Shown here: positions 9,694 to 17,739 of the stretch, piece by piece
How the letters are laid out: the number at the start of each line of letters is the position of its first letter
Numbering within the stretch: position 1 is the stretch's first letter
Origin: Arthrobacter sp. M4
GTDB taxonomy: Bacteria > Actinomycetota > Actinomycetes > Actinomycetales > Micrococcaceae
Assembly: GCF_020251205.1 (NCBI RefSeq)
Contig: NZ_JAIWYX010000006.1
Span: 273,619-337,618, forward strand
Length of the DNA: 64,000 nucleotides
Direction: 5' to 3'
The notes under the pieces: model-generated
What the model was told of the DNA's origin: nothing
The model's database searches: none
Seen by the model: only the letters and a program-made list of their open reading frames with translations
Program-made: the position numbers and the translations under genes

Positions 9694-10656
9694 GTGGCCA
9701 TCGCATACCGCGAATGGCGCGATGGCGACGATCTCGCCCTCCTGGAAATTTGGGGTGACCCGGAAACCCTCCCAGCGGAGCAGTTCCGGGCCGCCCTGGC
9801 ACCGTCGTCCGAATCGCCGTGGCGGCGGTGCATCGTGGCGGAGGACGTCGTTGACGGTGTAGCGATCCCGGTGGCTGCCGGCGTCGTCCACGAGGCCTCC
9901 CTCCACCCGGAGCGGCTGTGGGCGTACGTCGAGGTGGCGCGCGACCACCGGCGGACAGGGATTGGTGCAACCTTGCTGACTATGCTTCGCCGCGAGGCTG
10001 AGCGTGCGCCGTCCGGAACCACCAAGCTTCGTTCCAAGATCCAGCCGGGCACCGCCGGCGCGGCCTTTGCGGAGTGGGCCGGGATGTCGCCCATCCAGCG
10101 TTCCCGCTTGGTGGTAGTGGATCCCGAACCGCTGAAGCTGCCGGTCTTTGGCGATGGCTCGGACGAAGCCGCCTCTGAGCGGATTGAGGACCTTGCTACC
10201 GGGTCCGTGGAGCTCAGCGATGTTGTTGGCCGCTACTACACCTCCGTCCACCACTGGGACACCCCTGGCGAGATCAGTATCGGCACGGTGCAAAGGCTCT
10301 TCCTGGACGACAGGACCGGGGCCCACGGCGCCATCGTTCTACGTGCTCCCAAGGCCAGTGCCTTCGGTGCCACGGTTCCGGCCACCCGGAAGGGCGCCAT
10401 CCAGGCCTTCGCAGTCAGCTACGCGGTGGGCCGGGAGGACCAGCCTTCGGACGTCTTCCTCGGCCACGAACCTCGGCTGGACAGGGACGACGCCCGGGCC
10501 GCAGTTCGGGATCTCCTGGCGCTGATCGCGCATCGGTACCCGGTGCTCCTGGAACTGGACGACGCCATGGAAGCCGTAACGGCCGTCGTCGAACCGCTGC
10601 TGGAATCAGGCAAGGCGCGGCTCCGCGGTTCCGAGACTCTGGTTGTCAGCGATTAG
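9694..10656 (+). CDS. GNAT-family N-acetyltransferase
   Basis: The 320-residue protein has an N-terminal GNAT domain whose acetyl-CoA loop reads RDHRRTGIGATLL (RRTGIG at 86-91). The C-terminal half is a second, more degenerate GNAT-like region without a clear acetyl-CoA loop. GTG start, two bases after the glyS stop, and two bases before the next GTG, so the three genes look like one transcript. The acceptor substrate is not known. The position next to a tRNA synthetase is common for this gene in Arthrobacter but does not define its function. Confidence 0.8.
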   Translation: MAIAYREWRDGDDLALLEIWGDPETLPAEQFRAALAPSSESPWRRCIVAEDVVDGVAIPVAAGVVHEASLHPERLWAYVEVARDHRRTGIGATLLTMLRREAERAPSGTTKLRSKIQPGTAGAAFAEWAGMSPIQRSRLVVVDPEPLKLPVFGDGSDEAASERIEDLATGSVELSDVVGRYYTSVHHWDTPGEISIGTVQRLFLDDRTGAHGAIVLRAPKASAFGATVPATRKGAIQAFAVSYAVGREDQPSDVFLGHEPRLDRDDARAAVRDLLALIAHRYPVLLELDDAMEAVTAVVEPLLESGKARLRGSETLVVSD

Positions 10657-10658
10657 CC

Positions 10659-12089
10659 GTGGGACACGGACATTCTCACACCCATGACAACGGCGAAACG
10701 TCGCCGGCAACACGTGCCTTAAGGAAACGGGCCAACTGGCTCCTCGCCGCGATCCTGATTCCCCTGGCGCTGCTGACCGTGGGCTCCATGGTGGCGTTGT
10801 GGCCTTCCGGCAGCAAGGAAGGCATCTCCTTCGCCAGCCCCTATGCCGCCGCGCCGGGTGTTACCTTCGATACCGGCCGGATCCAGTCTGTCTCGGAGGA
10901 GAGCTGCACGCCAACAGCGCAGCAAGGGCAGGCGAGCGGGCAGCAGCAGGGCTCCCTTTGCACTTTCGCCTTGACCGAGCCGGACAAGGGCGGGAATCCC
11001 GTCAAAGTAGTGATCAATCCGGACGTGGCCAAGTCGCATGGAGTCAAGCCGGGCGACAACATCCGGTACATCAACCTGACCGGAGTCCAGGCAGCCACAG
11101 GCCAGCAAGGGAGCCAGCAGGGCAACGGTCAGGACGCCGGCCAGCACGCGCAGGGCGGCCCCTCGTATATCTTCCTTGACTTTGTCCGTACGGTGCCCAT
11201 CATGCTGCTCGCCGTCGTCTACGCGGTGGTGGTCATCGCCGTTGCCCGCTGGCGTGGCTTCCGTGCGCTCCTTGGCCTCATAGGGGCATACGCAGTGCTG
11301 GTCTCCTTTATGCTTCCGGGGCTTGTGGAAGGCAAACCGCCCCTGCTGGTGGCGCTCACAGGTTCAGTGGCCATCATGATCGGCGTCCTGTATTTCGCGC
11401 ACGGTTTCTCAGCCCGCACCTCCACGGCGCTCCTGGGGACAATTTTCGGGCTGGGCATCACGGCGCTGCTGGCCGCCTGGGCTACCGACGCCGCGAACCT
11501 CGCCGGGGTGGGCAGCCACGACGCCGCCACGCTTGTGAACATGAGTGACAAGATCTCAATCTCCGGGATCATCCTCTGCGGGCTCATCATCTCCGGCCTT
11601 GGCGTGCTCAATGACGTCACCATCACGCAGTCGTCGGCCGTGTGGGAACTCTACGAACTGGCGCCGGAGTCCAGTGCCCGGACGTTGTTCTCCGCTGCCA
11701 TGCGGATTGGCCGGGACCACATCGCATCCACGGTCTATACAATCGCCTTTGCCTACGCAGGCGCGGCCCTGCCCATCCTGATTATCGTGATGCTGTACGA
11801 CCGGCCGTTGCTCGACGCCCTCACCAGCGCTGAGCTGTCTGAGGAAGTGATCAGGACGCTGGTGGGCTCTATCGGACTCGTCCTCGCGATTCCCGTCACC
11901 ACGCTGATCGCCGTCCTGGTGGTCAAGTCCACCGGCCGGCGCCAAGCGGCCGAGCTGCCGGAATCGGCGGAGGTGCTGCCCGCCGTCGTCGACCACCTCG
12001 ACACCGCCGAGCTGGCCGCCGTCGTCGAAACCCGCCGGCAGCGGCGGGAGGCCGAAAGGGCTGCCGAGAGGCGGGCCGCCGGGGACTAA
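10659..12089 (+). CDS. YibE/F-family multi-spanning membrane protein
   Basis: The 476-residue protein starts with a His-rich tip (GHGHSHTHD), one membrane helix (about 26-48) and an extracytoplasmic region. That region contains two Gln-rich inserts (near 88-100 and 147-168) around a beta-rich domain. The C-terminal half carries about seven membrane helices with family hallmarks (RWRGFRALLGLIGAY, ITQSSAVWELYEL, HIASTVYTIAFAYAG). The tail is charged. YibE/F proteins are widespread membrane proteins of unknown function, sometimes linked to transport. Translationally close to the upstream acetyltransferase. Confidence 0.85.
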   Translation: MGHGHSHTHDNGETSPATRALRKRANWLLAAILIPLALLTVGSMVALWPSGSKEGISFASPYAAAPGVTFDTGRIQSVSEESCTPTAQQGQASGQQQGSLCTFALTEPDKGGNPVKVVINPDVAKSHGVKPGDNIRYINLTGVQAATGQQGSQQGNGQDAGQHAQGGPSYIFLDFVRTVPIMLLAVVYAVVVIAVARWRGFRALLGLIGAYAVLVSFMLPGLVEGKPPLLVALTGSVAIMIGVLYFAHGFSARTSTALLGTIFGLGITALLAAWATDAANLAGVGSHDAATLVNMSDKISISGIILCGLIISGLGVLNDVTITQSSAVWELYELAPESSARTLFSAAMRIGRDHIASTVYTIAFAYAGAALPILIIVMLYDRPLLDALTSAELSEEVIRTLVGSIGLVLAIPVTTLIAVLVVKSTGRRQAAELPESAEVLPAVVDHLDTAELAAVVETRRQRREAERAAERRAAGD

Positions 12090-12158
12090 CTGCCCGACGG
12101 CGGACGGCGGCATGCGTGCCCCGAATGCCGATTTGCCCCGCTTTGAGAGAATAGATGG

Positions 12159-13337
12159 GTGACTGTTGTAGCAACCCCTCCCGCCCCGAAGCTCGAGCTT
12201 CCCCCGTTGAAGCTGGGCCGGATCACCGTGGACACCCCAGTCATCCTCGCTCCGATGGCCGGCATCACCAATACGGCGTTCCGCCGGCTGTGCCGCGAAT
12301 ACGGGGGAGGGCTGTACGTCGCGGAGATGGTGACCTCGCGCGCCCTCGTGGAGCGCACCCCCGAATCACTGCGCATCATCTCGCATGACGATGACGAAAA
12401 AGTCCGCTCCGTGCAGCTCTACGGCGTGGATCCCGTCACCGTCGGCAAGGCGGTCAAGATGCTGGTGGAAGAGGACCGCGCAGACCACATCGACCTGAAC
12501 TTCGGTTGCCCGGTGCCCAAAGTGACCCGGCGCGGCGGCGGCTCTGCGCTGCCCTGGAAGATTGACCTCTTCACGTCAATCGTGCAAACCGCCGTGCGCG
12601 AAGCCTCCAAAGGTGACATCCCACTGACCATCAAAATGCGCAAAGGCATCGACGAGGACCACCTCACGTACCTCGACGCCGGCCGCATCGCCAGGGACTC
12701 CGGCGTGGCCGCCGTCGCCCTTCACGGGCGGACGGCCGCGCAGTTCTACTCCGGCCAGGCCGACTGGTCCTCGATCGCGCGGCTTCGGGAAGCCCTTCCG
12801 GACATCCCTGTGCTCGGCAACGGAGACATCTGGTCCGCAGAGGACGCAGTACGGATGGTGCGGGAAACCGGCGTCGATGGCGTCGTCGTCGGACGCGGCT
12901 GCCAGGGGCGTCCGTGGTTGTTCGGTGACTTGCAGGCCGCCTTCGAGGGCAGTGAGCACCGGCACCGGCCGGGGCTGCGGCAGGTCGCCGACGGCGTCTA
13001 CCGGCACGCCCAGCTGATGATTGAGACCTTTGGCGACGAGGGCAAAGCGCTCCGCGAGATCCGCAAGCACATGGCCTGGTACTTCAAGGGCTATGTTGTG
13101 GGCGGAGAGCTACGCGCCAAACTGGCCACTGTGCCCACGTTGGAGGTCCTGCGCGAACTTCTCGACCAGCTGGACCTGGACCTGCCGTATCCCGGTGTGG
13201 ATTCGGAAGGGCCACGCGGCAGGGCAGGGACGCCCAAGGCACCTGCTTTGCCCAAGGATTGGCTGCTCAACCGTCACATGGACGAGGCGCAGTCGCGGGA
13301 CATCGCGGCGGCAGAATTGGACGTTTCCGGGGGATAA
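12159..13337 (+). CDS. dusB: tRNA-dihydrouridine synthase DusB
   Basis: This FMN-dependent TIM-barrel enzyme of 392 residues reduces uridine to dihydrouridine in tRNA D-loops. APMAGITNTAFR (31-42) binds FMN, Cys117 in LNFGCPVPK is the catalytic cysteine, and TIKMRKG (157-163) and HGRTAAQFYSG follow. The C-terminal helical tRNA-binding domain includes RKHMAWYFKG. GTG start at 12159. It stands first in a dusB-dgt-dnaG run typical of actinobacteria. Typical length with a modest C-terminal extension. Confidence 0.95.
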   Translation: MTVVATPPAPKLELPPLKLGRITVDTPVILAPMAGITNTAFRRLCREYGGGLYVAEMVTSRALVERTPESLRIISHDDDEKVRSVQLYGVDPVTVGKAVKMLVEEDRADHIDLNFGCPVPKVTRRGGGSALPWKIDLFTSIVQTAVREASKGDIPLTIKMRKGIDEDHLTYLDAGRIARDSGVAAVALHGRTAAQFYSGQADWSSIARLREALPDIPVLGNGDIWSAEDAVRMVRETGVDGVVVGRGCQGRPWLFGDLQAAFEGSEHRHRPGLRQVADGVYRHAQLMIETFGDEGKALREIRKHMAWYFKGYVVGGELRAKLATVPTLEVLRELLDQLDLDLPYPGVDSEGPRGRAGTPKAPALPKDWLLNRHMDEAQSRDIAAAELDVSGG

Positions 13338-13422
13338 GGAGCCCCTGGCGCAAGGCTGTCGGTGATCCGTGGAAAACTGGACTGCATCAGCGGGAGTAGA
13401 GACTCCGGAGGAGGCAGATCAT

Positions 13423-14724
13423 ATGGGTACTGATTCACTGGCTGCGCCATCGCGCCCGGCAGCCATCCCCGGCTATTCGGCAACAGACTCCGAACGTTGG
13501 GTCGGGGAACCGCCTAAGAGCACCTATCGCTCGGACTTTGAGCGGGACCGTGCCCGCGTACTCCATTCCTCTGCCCTGCGGCGCCTAGGGGCCAAAACGC
13601 AGGTGGTTGCCCCTGACACCGACGATTTCGTCCGGACGCGCCTTACGCACAGCCTGGAAGTGGCCCAGGTGGGGCGGGAACTTGGCCGGGCCCTGGGATG
13701 CGATCCGGACGTTGTGGACACCGCCTGCCTGAGCCATGACCTGGGCCATCCGCCTTTTGGGCACAACGGTGAGTCGGCGCTCAACGAGGTTGCCCATGCC
13801 ATCGGCGGCTTCGAAGGCAATGCCCAGACCCTTCGCCTGCTCACGCGGCTCGAGCCCAAAGTACTGACAACGGATGGGCAGCCCGCTGGCTTGAACCTCA
13901 CCAGGGCCAGCCTTGACGCAGCCTCCAAGTATCCGTGGTCGGCGGAAGAAGCCCCCGTGATCCACGGCCAACGGACCAGTAAGTTCGGCGCGTACGAAGA
14001 CGACCTGCCCATTTTCCAGTGGCTCCGCCACGGCGCGCCACCCAACCGTTCCTGCATTGAGGCCCAAGTGATGGATCTCGCGGACGACATCTCGTATTCA
14101 GTCCACGACGTCGAGGACGCAATCGTTGCGGGCCACTTCCAACTGCGCTGGATGGACAACCCGGACCATCGCGCCCGCGTGGTCGGCTACGCCAAGCAGT
14201 GGTACCTCCCGCACAACGACCCCGCGGAGATCGATGAGGCCTTGGCACGTCTCGAAGCCACCAGCGTATGGGTGCGGGAAGCCGATGGCAGCCGGAAGTC
14301 CATGGCCGCGCTCAAGGATATGACCAGCCAGCTCATCGGGCGGTTCTGCCAGAGCGCGCTGGAGACCACCCGCGCCGTCTACGGTCCGGACTGCCTTACC
14401 CGTTACAACGCGGAATTGATCGTACCGGAGCAGACGGTGATGGAAATCGCCGTGATGAAAGGCCTCGCCACTACCTTCGTCATCAGCACCGACCATCGGC
14501 AGCCCGTGTATGAGCGGCAGCGCGAGGTGCTGCACGCCCTGGTGGGCGTGCTAAACGCCACCGGTGACCGGCACCTGGAGCCCATGTTCGCTGCGGACTG
14601 GCGGGAAGCGAACGACGACGGCGCCCGCCTTCGCGTGGTCATCGACCAGGTGGCGTCGCTCACCGATGCCTCCGCCCTGGCGATGTACGAGCGCTTGGTG
14701 GGGAGCCTGCCATCGCTTTGGTGA
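13423..14724 (+). CDS. dgt: Deoxyguanosinetriphosphate triphosphohydrolase-like protein
   Basis: This 433-residue HD-domain phosphohydrolase cleaves dNTPs to nucleosides and triphosphate, helping set dNTP pools. The metal-binding HD set is visible as His76 in RTRLTHSLEV, His105-Asp106 in CLSHDLGHPPFGHNGE, and the later Asp in VMDLADDISYSVHD. I chose the ATG at 13423 because a strong GGAGGAGG lies at 13407-13414; GTG 13369 would add 18 unremarkable residues. It sits directly before dnaG, fitting a role in DNA replication metabolism. Substrate preference among dNTPs cannot be told. Confidence 0.93.
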   Translation: MGTDSLAAPSRPAAIPGYSATDSERWVGEPPKSTYRSDFERDRARVLHSSALRRLGAKTQVVAPDTDDFVRTRLTHSLEVAQVGRELGRALGCDPDVVDTACLSHDLGHPPFGHNGESALNEVAHAIGGFEGNAQTLRLLTRLEPKVLTTDGQPAGLNLTRASLDAASKYPWSAEEAPVIHGQRTSKFGAYEDDLPIFQWLRHGAPPNRSCIEAQVMDLADDISYSVHDVEDAIVAGHFQLRWMDNPDHRARVVGYAKQWYLPHNDPAEIDEALARLEATSVWVREADGSRKSMAALKDMTSQLIGRFCQSALETTRAVYGPDCLTRYNAELIVPEQTVMEIAVMKGLATTFVISTDHRQPVYERQREVLHALVGVLNATGDRHLEPMFAADWREANDDGARLRVVIDQVASLTDASALAMYERLVGSLPSLW

Positions 14725-14744
14725 GCCTCCACTAGGATGGTTGG

Positions 14745-16649
14745 GTGGCTGGCTTGATCAAACGTGAGGACATCGACGAGGTACGCCAGCGCACAGACAT
14801 CAAGGAAGTCGTGGACGGCTACGTCACGCTCAAGGGTGCCGGTCTGGGAACGTTCAAAGGCCTGTGTCCCTTCCATGATGAGCGTTCACCCTCTTTCACT
14901 GTTCGCCCCCAGGTAGGCAGATACCACTGCTTCGGCTGTGGGGAAGACGGGGACGTGATCTCCTTCGTCCAGAAAATGGACCACACCACGTTCCACGAAG
15001 CCGTCGAAAAGCTCGCCGCCCGCATTGGCTACGAACTCCGTTACGAGGATGGCGGCACCGGACCAAGCCGCGAAGAAGTCGGACGGAGGCAGCGGCTCCT
15101 TGACGCCCACAAGATAGCGGATGAGTTCTTCCGCGGGCAGCTCATGACTCCGGGTGCACAGAGGGCCAGGGCCTTCCTGCAGGGCCGCGGTTTCGACCGC
15201 TCCGCGGCGGAGCAGTTCTCCGTTGGCTATGCGCCGCAGGGCTGGGACGCCCTCTTGAACCACATGCGTGGCCGGGGTTTCCACGACGCGGAGCTGAGGC
15301 TGACCGGGATGTTTTCTGAGGGGAACCGGGGCCTATATGACCGCTTCCGCGGACGCCTCATCTGGCCGATCCGGGATATAGCCGGGGACACTATCGGCTT
15401 CGGCGCCCGGAAGCTCTTCGAGGACGACCAGGGGCCAAAATACCTCAACACTCCGGAGACCACCCTCTACAAGAAGTCCCAGGTGCTCTACGGCATCGAC
15501 CTGGCCAAGCGCAACATCGCACGCGACCGGCAGCTGGTGGTTGTGGAAGGCTACACGGACGTGATGGCCTGCCACCTGGCCGGGATTCCCACCGCCGTCG
15601 CCACCTGCGGTACCGCGTTCGGAACAGAGCACATCAAGATTGTCCGCAGGCTGCTGTCAGACGACGGCAGCGGAGGAGAGGTGATCTTCACGTTCGACGG
15701 CGATGCGGCGGGCCAGAAAGCCGCCCTGCGGGCGTTCGATGAGGACCAGAGGTTCGTCGCGCAAACCTTTGTGGCGGTGGAGCCTACCGGCGCCGATCCC
15801 TGCGACCTTCGCCAGCAGCGCGGAGACGATGCTGTGCGTGAGCTGATTTCCAGTCGTCGGCCACTGTTTGAATTTGCCATCAGGGCCTCGCTGAAGCGCC
15901 ACAATTTGGACACGGTCGAGGGACGAGTCACAGCCCTCCGGGAGGCTGCCCCGGTGGTCGCGCAGATCCGTGACTCCGGAATCCGGCCTGCCTACACGCG
16001 GGAATTGGCTGGGTGGCTGGGCATGCCCATCGAAGAGGTCAGCCGGGCTGTAGGTGCGGCGGCCAAACGGGCGGCAGCGCAGCCCAGACAGGGTGCCCCC
16101 GGCCGCCCGGACCATGCCGGGCAGGGTGGGCCGGATACTTCCCCTTCCGGTGCCCTGCCGGAGGTCCCCGCGTTCAGCCGTCCGGACCCGAGGGACCCGC
16201 TTGCCGGCATGGAACGGCAGGCCCTTGAGGTGGTGCTCCAGGAGCCGGCTGTCCTTGCTGGCGGCTCCTGGGAGCGCTTCGAGGCGTCGCGTTTTGCCAC
16301 GCCTGCGTATGCCGCAGTGCATGACGCCATTCGGGCCGCTGGGCTTGCTGCTGCCGCGGATCCTGTCGCTTGGGTGGAAGCCGTCGGCCGGAAGGTTCCC
16401 GAACCGCTCCGGCCGCTGGTGTCCGAACTCGCCGTCGTGCCACTTCCCGCGAATACACCGGAGGCGATGCAGCGGTACTGCCGCGACATCATGGCACGGC
16501 TTTTTGAGCTGCAGATCACCCGGGTCAAGGCCGACAAGATGGGGCAACTGCAACGACTGGATGCTGCTGCACACCCCGAGGAATTCCAGCGGCTCAATCG
16601 TGAGCTCATGATGCTCGAGATGGAGCGCCGGGCCCTCCGCCAGGAGTAG
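14745..16649 (+). CDS. dnaG: DNA primase DnaG
   Basis: The 634-residue enzyme makes RNA primers at the replication fork. It has a CHC2 zinc finger (Cys41, His44, Cys62, Cys65) and an RNA-polymerase domain with LYGIDLAK. The TOPRIM fold has Glu268 in VVVEGYTD and Asp318/Asp320 in FTFDGDAAGQ. A proline/glycine-rich linker (about 445-480) leads to a C-terminal DnaB-interaction domain. GTG start at 14745, 20 bases after dgt. The tandem tRNA-Asn genes follow. Nothing is missing in the core motifs. Confidence 0.97.
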   Translation: MAGLIKREDIDEVRQRTDIKEVVDGYVTLKGAGLGTFKGLCPFHDERSPSFTVRPQVGRYHCFGCGEDGDVISFVQKMDHTTFHEAVEKLAARIGYELRYEDGGTGPSREEVGRRQRLLDAHKIADEFFRGQLMTPGAQRARAFLQGRGFDRSAAEQFSVGYAPQGWDALLNHMRGRGFHDAELRLTGMFSEGNRGLYDRFRGRLIWPIRDIAGDTIGFGARKLFEDDQGPKYLNTPETTLYKKSQVLYGIDLAKRNIARDRQLVVVEGYTDVMACHLAGIPTAVATCGTAFGTEHIKIVRRLLSDDGSGGEVIFTFDGDAAGQKAALRAFDEDQRFVAQTFVAVEPTGADPCDLRQQRGDDAVRELISSRRPLFEFAIRASLKRHNLDTVEGRVTALREAAPVVAQIRDSGIRPAYTRELAGWLGMPIEEVSRAVGAAAKRAAAQPRQGAPGRPDHAGQGGPDTSPSGALPEVPAFSRPDPRDPLAGMERQALEVVLQEPAVLAGGSWERFEASRFATPAYAAVHDAIRAAGLAAAADPVAWVEAVGRKVPEPLRPLVSELAVVPLPANTPEAMQRYCRDIMARLFELQITRVKADKMGQLQRLDAAAHPEEFQRLNRELMMLEMERRALRQE

Positions 16650-16662
16650 CTTCGGGCTCGAT

Positions 16663-16691
16663 TTCACTTCGTGGCGCGGCTTTGTTAGGCT
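16663..16691 (+). promoter_or_regulatory. Promoter of first tRNA-Asn gene
   Basis: TTCACT (16663-16668) and TAGGCT (16686-16691) are 17 bases apart. The -10 element ends 14 bases before the mature tRNA. The second copy has the same -35 hexamer and the same 14-base distance, which supports both. Confidence 0.6.
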
Positions 16692-16705
16692 AGAACGCGC
16701 TGCAT

Positions 16706-16778
16706 TCCTCCGTAGCTCAATTGGCAGAGCATTCGACTGTTAATCGAAGGGTTACTGGTTCAAGTCCAGTCGGAGGAG
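16706..16778 (+). tRNA. tRNA-Asn (GTT)
   Basis: A full cloverleaf can be drawn: acceptor TCCTCCG pairs CGGAGGA, the anticodon stem TTCGA/TCGAA encloses CTGTTAA with anticodon GTT at 16739-16741, the T arm contains GGTTCAAGTCC, and the discriminator base is G. CCA is not encoded. The mature sequence is identical to the copy at 16913. Confidence 0.96.
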
Positions 16779-16784
16779 CTCACA

Positions 16785-16818
16785 ATCCCCGTCAAGGCAT
16801 TTCTTGGCGGGGATTTTT
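16785..16818 (+). terminator. Rho-independent terminator after first tRNA-Asn
   Basis: TCCCCGTCAAG pairs with CTTGGCGGGGA (one internal mismatch) and is followed by TTTTT. It separates the two tRNA units. Confidence 0.85.
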
Positions 16819-16868
16819 CATACCCGGCGGGGGTATTTCGCGAGACCTCTGGCGAAGCAAGCCTCGAT

Positions 16869-16898
16869 TTCACTTTCGCGGAATTCCTTTGCTAAAGT
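16869..16898 (+). promoter_or_regulatory. Promoter of second tRNA-Asn gene
   Basis: TTCACT (16869-16874) and TAAAGT (16893-16898) are 18 bases apart, and the -10 ends 14 bases before the tRNA, as in copy one. The shared CTCGATTTCACTT block points to duplication of promoter plus gene. Confidence 0.6.
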
Positions 16899-16912
16899 CA
16901 TACCTGCTTCAT

Positions 16913-16985
16913 TCCTCCGTAGCTCAATTGGCAGAGCATTCGACTGTTAATCGAAGGGTTACTGGTTCAAGTCCAGTCGGAGGAG
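16913..16985 (+). tRNA. tRNA-Asn (GTT), second copy
   Basis: Identical in mature sequence to the copy 207 bases upstream, with anticodon GTT in loop CTGTTAA. It has its own promoter and terminator, so the two genes are separate transcription units rather than a tandem precursor. Confidence 0.96.
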
Positions 16986-16990
16986 CGTCA

Positions 16991-17035
16991 GGGCCCCGCA
17001 ACCGGAATTCACCGGCTGCGGGGCCCATTTTTTAT
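16991..17035 (+). terminator. Rho-independent terminator after second tRNA-Asn
   Basis: GGGCCCCGCA and CCGG arms pair with CCGG and TGCGGGGCCC, followed by ATTTTTTATT. This is a very stable hairpin with a U tract. Confidence 0.9.
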
Positions 17036-17049
17036 TGCAAATAGGGCTG

Positions 17050-17490
17050 CTATACGAAATCCATCTCCACTTGGAGGAAGCGAACGGCTTCGGCCACTGC
17101 GGCCTGGAACGCCTCTTCCTCAGTGGGGGACTTCCTCGGTTCGCGGGGATGCCACTCATGTGGCGCGGAATACACCCGCGTAAAGCCGCTGCCCGGGGGA
17201 GCGTAGAAGATTCCAAAACGCTGGACTGGCCATTCGGGGGATGTCTCGGGTGCAACAAGGAGTGCTGCGTCGGCCGCGGGATTGAACCATTGCGCGATGG
17301 GCCGCCGACGATCCTCCGTAAAGAGCCCCGCTGCGTACAGGGCAGCCGATTGCGGACTGGTCACAGAGCACAGCCTGTCCCACCACATGGGCAGGATCCC
17401 TTCATCGATGCGCTGCCATGCGGCGGGGAGCGGGGTGCGGTCCTGCCTGTGAGGCACACAATAACTGTATCTCCGGGGCTGGACAGGCAA
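17050..17490 (-). CDS. Hypothetical protein, 146 residues
   Basis: I do not recognise a family. The protein is acidic to neutral, Trp/Pro/Ala-rich, without membrane helices or signal peptide. It contains GILPMWWDRLCSVTSPQ, LFTEDRRRPIAQWFNPAAD, and a C-terminal helix EEEAFQAAVAEAVRFLQVEMDFV read in parts. It lies 30 bases downstream of the glycine-zipper gene on the same strand and is probably the last gene of the MFS operon. The start is uncertain: ATG 17490 has no strong ribosome site. Confidence 0.6.
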   Translation of the reverse strand: MPVQPRRYSYCVPHRQDRTPLPAAWQRIDEGILPMWWDRLCSVTSPQSAALYAAGLFTEDRRRPIAQWFNPAADAALLVAPETSPEWPVQRFGIFYAPPGSGFTRVYSAPHEWHPREPRKSPTEEEAFQAAVAEAVRFLQVEMDFV

Positions 17491-17520
17491 CAGGGCACGC
17501 GGGCGGGCTTATCCCTGTGC

Positions 17521-17738
17521 CTACTTTCGCTTCCAGGGGCCTGGATTGACCCGGTAGAGCAGGGCGGACCCGACGACGGCGCCAAGGACCGCGCCGAAAG
17601 CCGGGTTGCCTGCCGCGCGGCCCAGCAAGAAGCCGATGACGCCGCCCAGCACGGCACCCAGAAAGAGTCCCCGGCCGTTTCGGGACGGTTTGCGCTTATT
17701 TGCAGGGGCGGATCGCCTGGGGTTTTGCTATGGGCCAT
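17521..17738 (-). pseudogene. Small glycine-zipper membrane protein gene with apparent one-base deletion
   Basis: The ATG at 17738 lies one base after the MFS stop and opens MAHSKTPGDPP. In that frame the continuation is Ser/Cys/Trp-rich and implausible. The next frame reads a convincing small membrane protein down to the TAG at 17521: RKPSRNGRGLFLGAV, GGVIGFLLGRAAGNP, AFGAVLGAVVGSALLYRV, NPGPWKRK. That frame has no usable start of its own. Adding one base at the C4 run (plus-strand GGGG, 17705-17708) joins the two into a 72-residue protein with two Gly-spaced hydrophobic segments and basic ends. The length of 218 bases is one short of a multiple of three. It is either a true frameshift or an assembly error. 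Confidence 0.6.
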
Positions 17739-17739
17739 T

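Noticed and set aside
8198..9970. Long antisense frame of 590 codons opposite glyS
   Set aside because: High-GC genes often leave the opposite strand open. The protein has no recognisable domain and glyS is certain.
16721..17044. Open frame of 107 codons across both tRNA-Asn genes
   Set aside because: It is created by the two identical tRNA sequences read in the same frame; the repeats in the protein are the tRNAs. No ribosome site or family.
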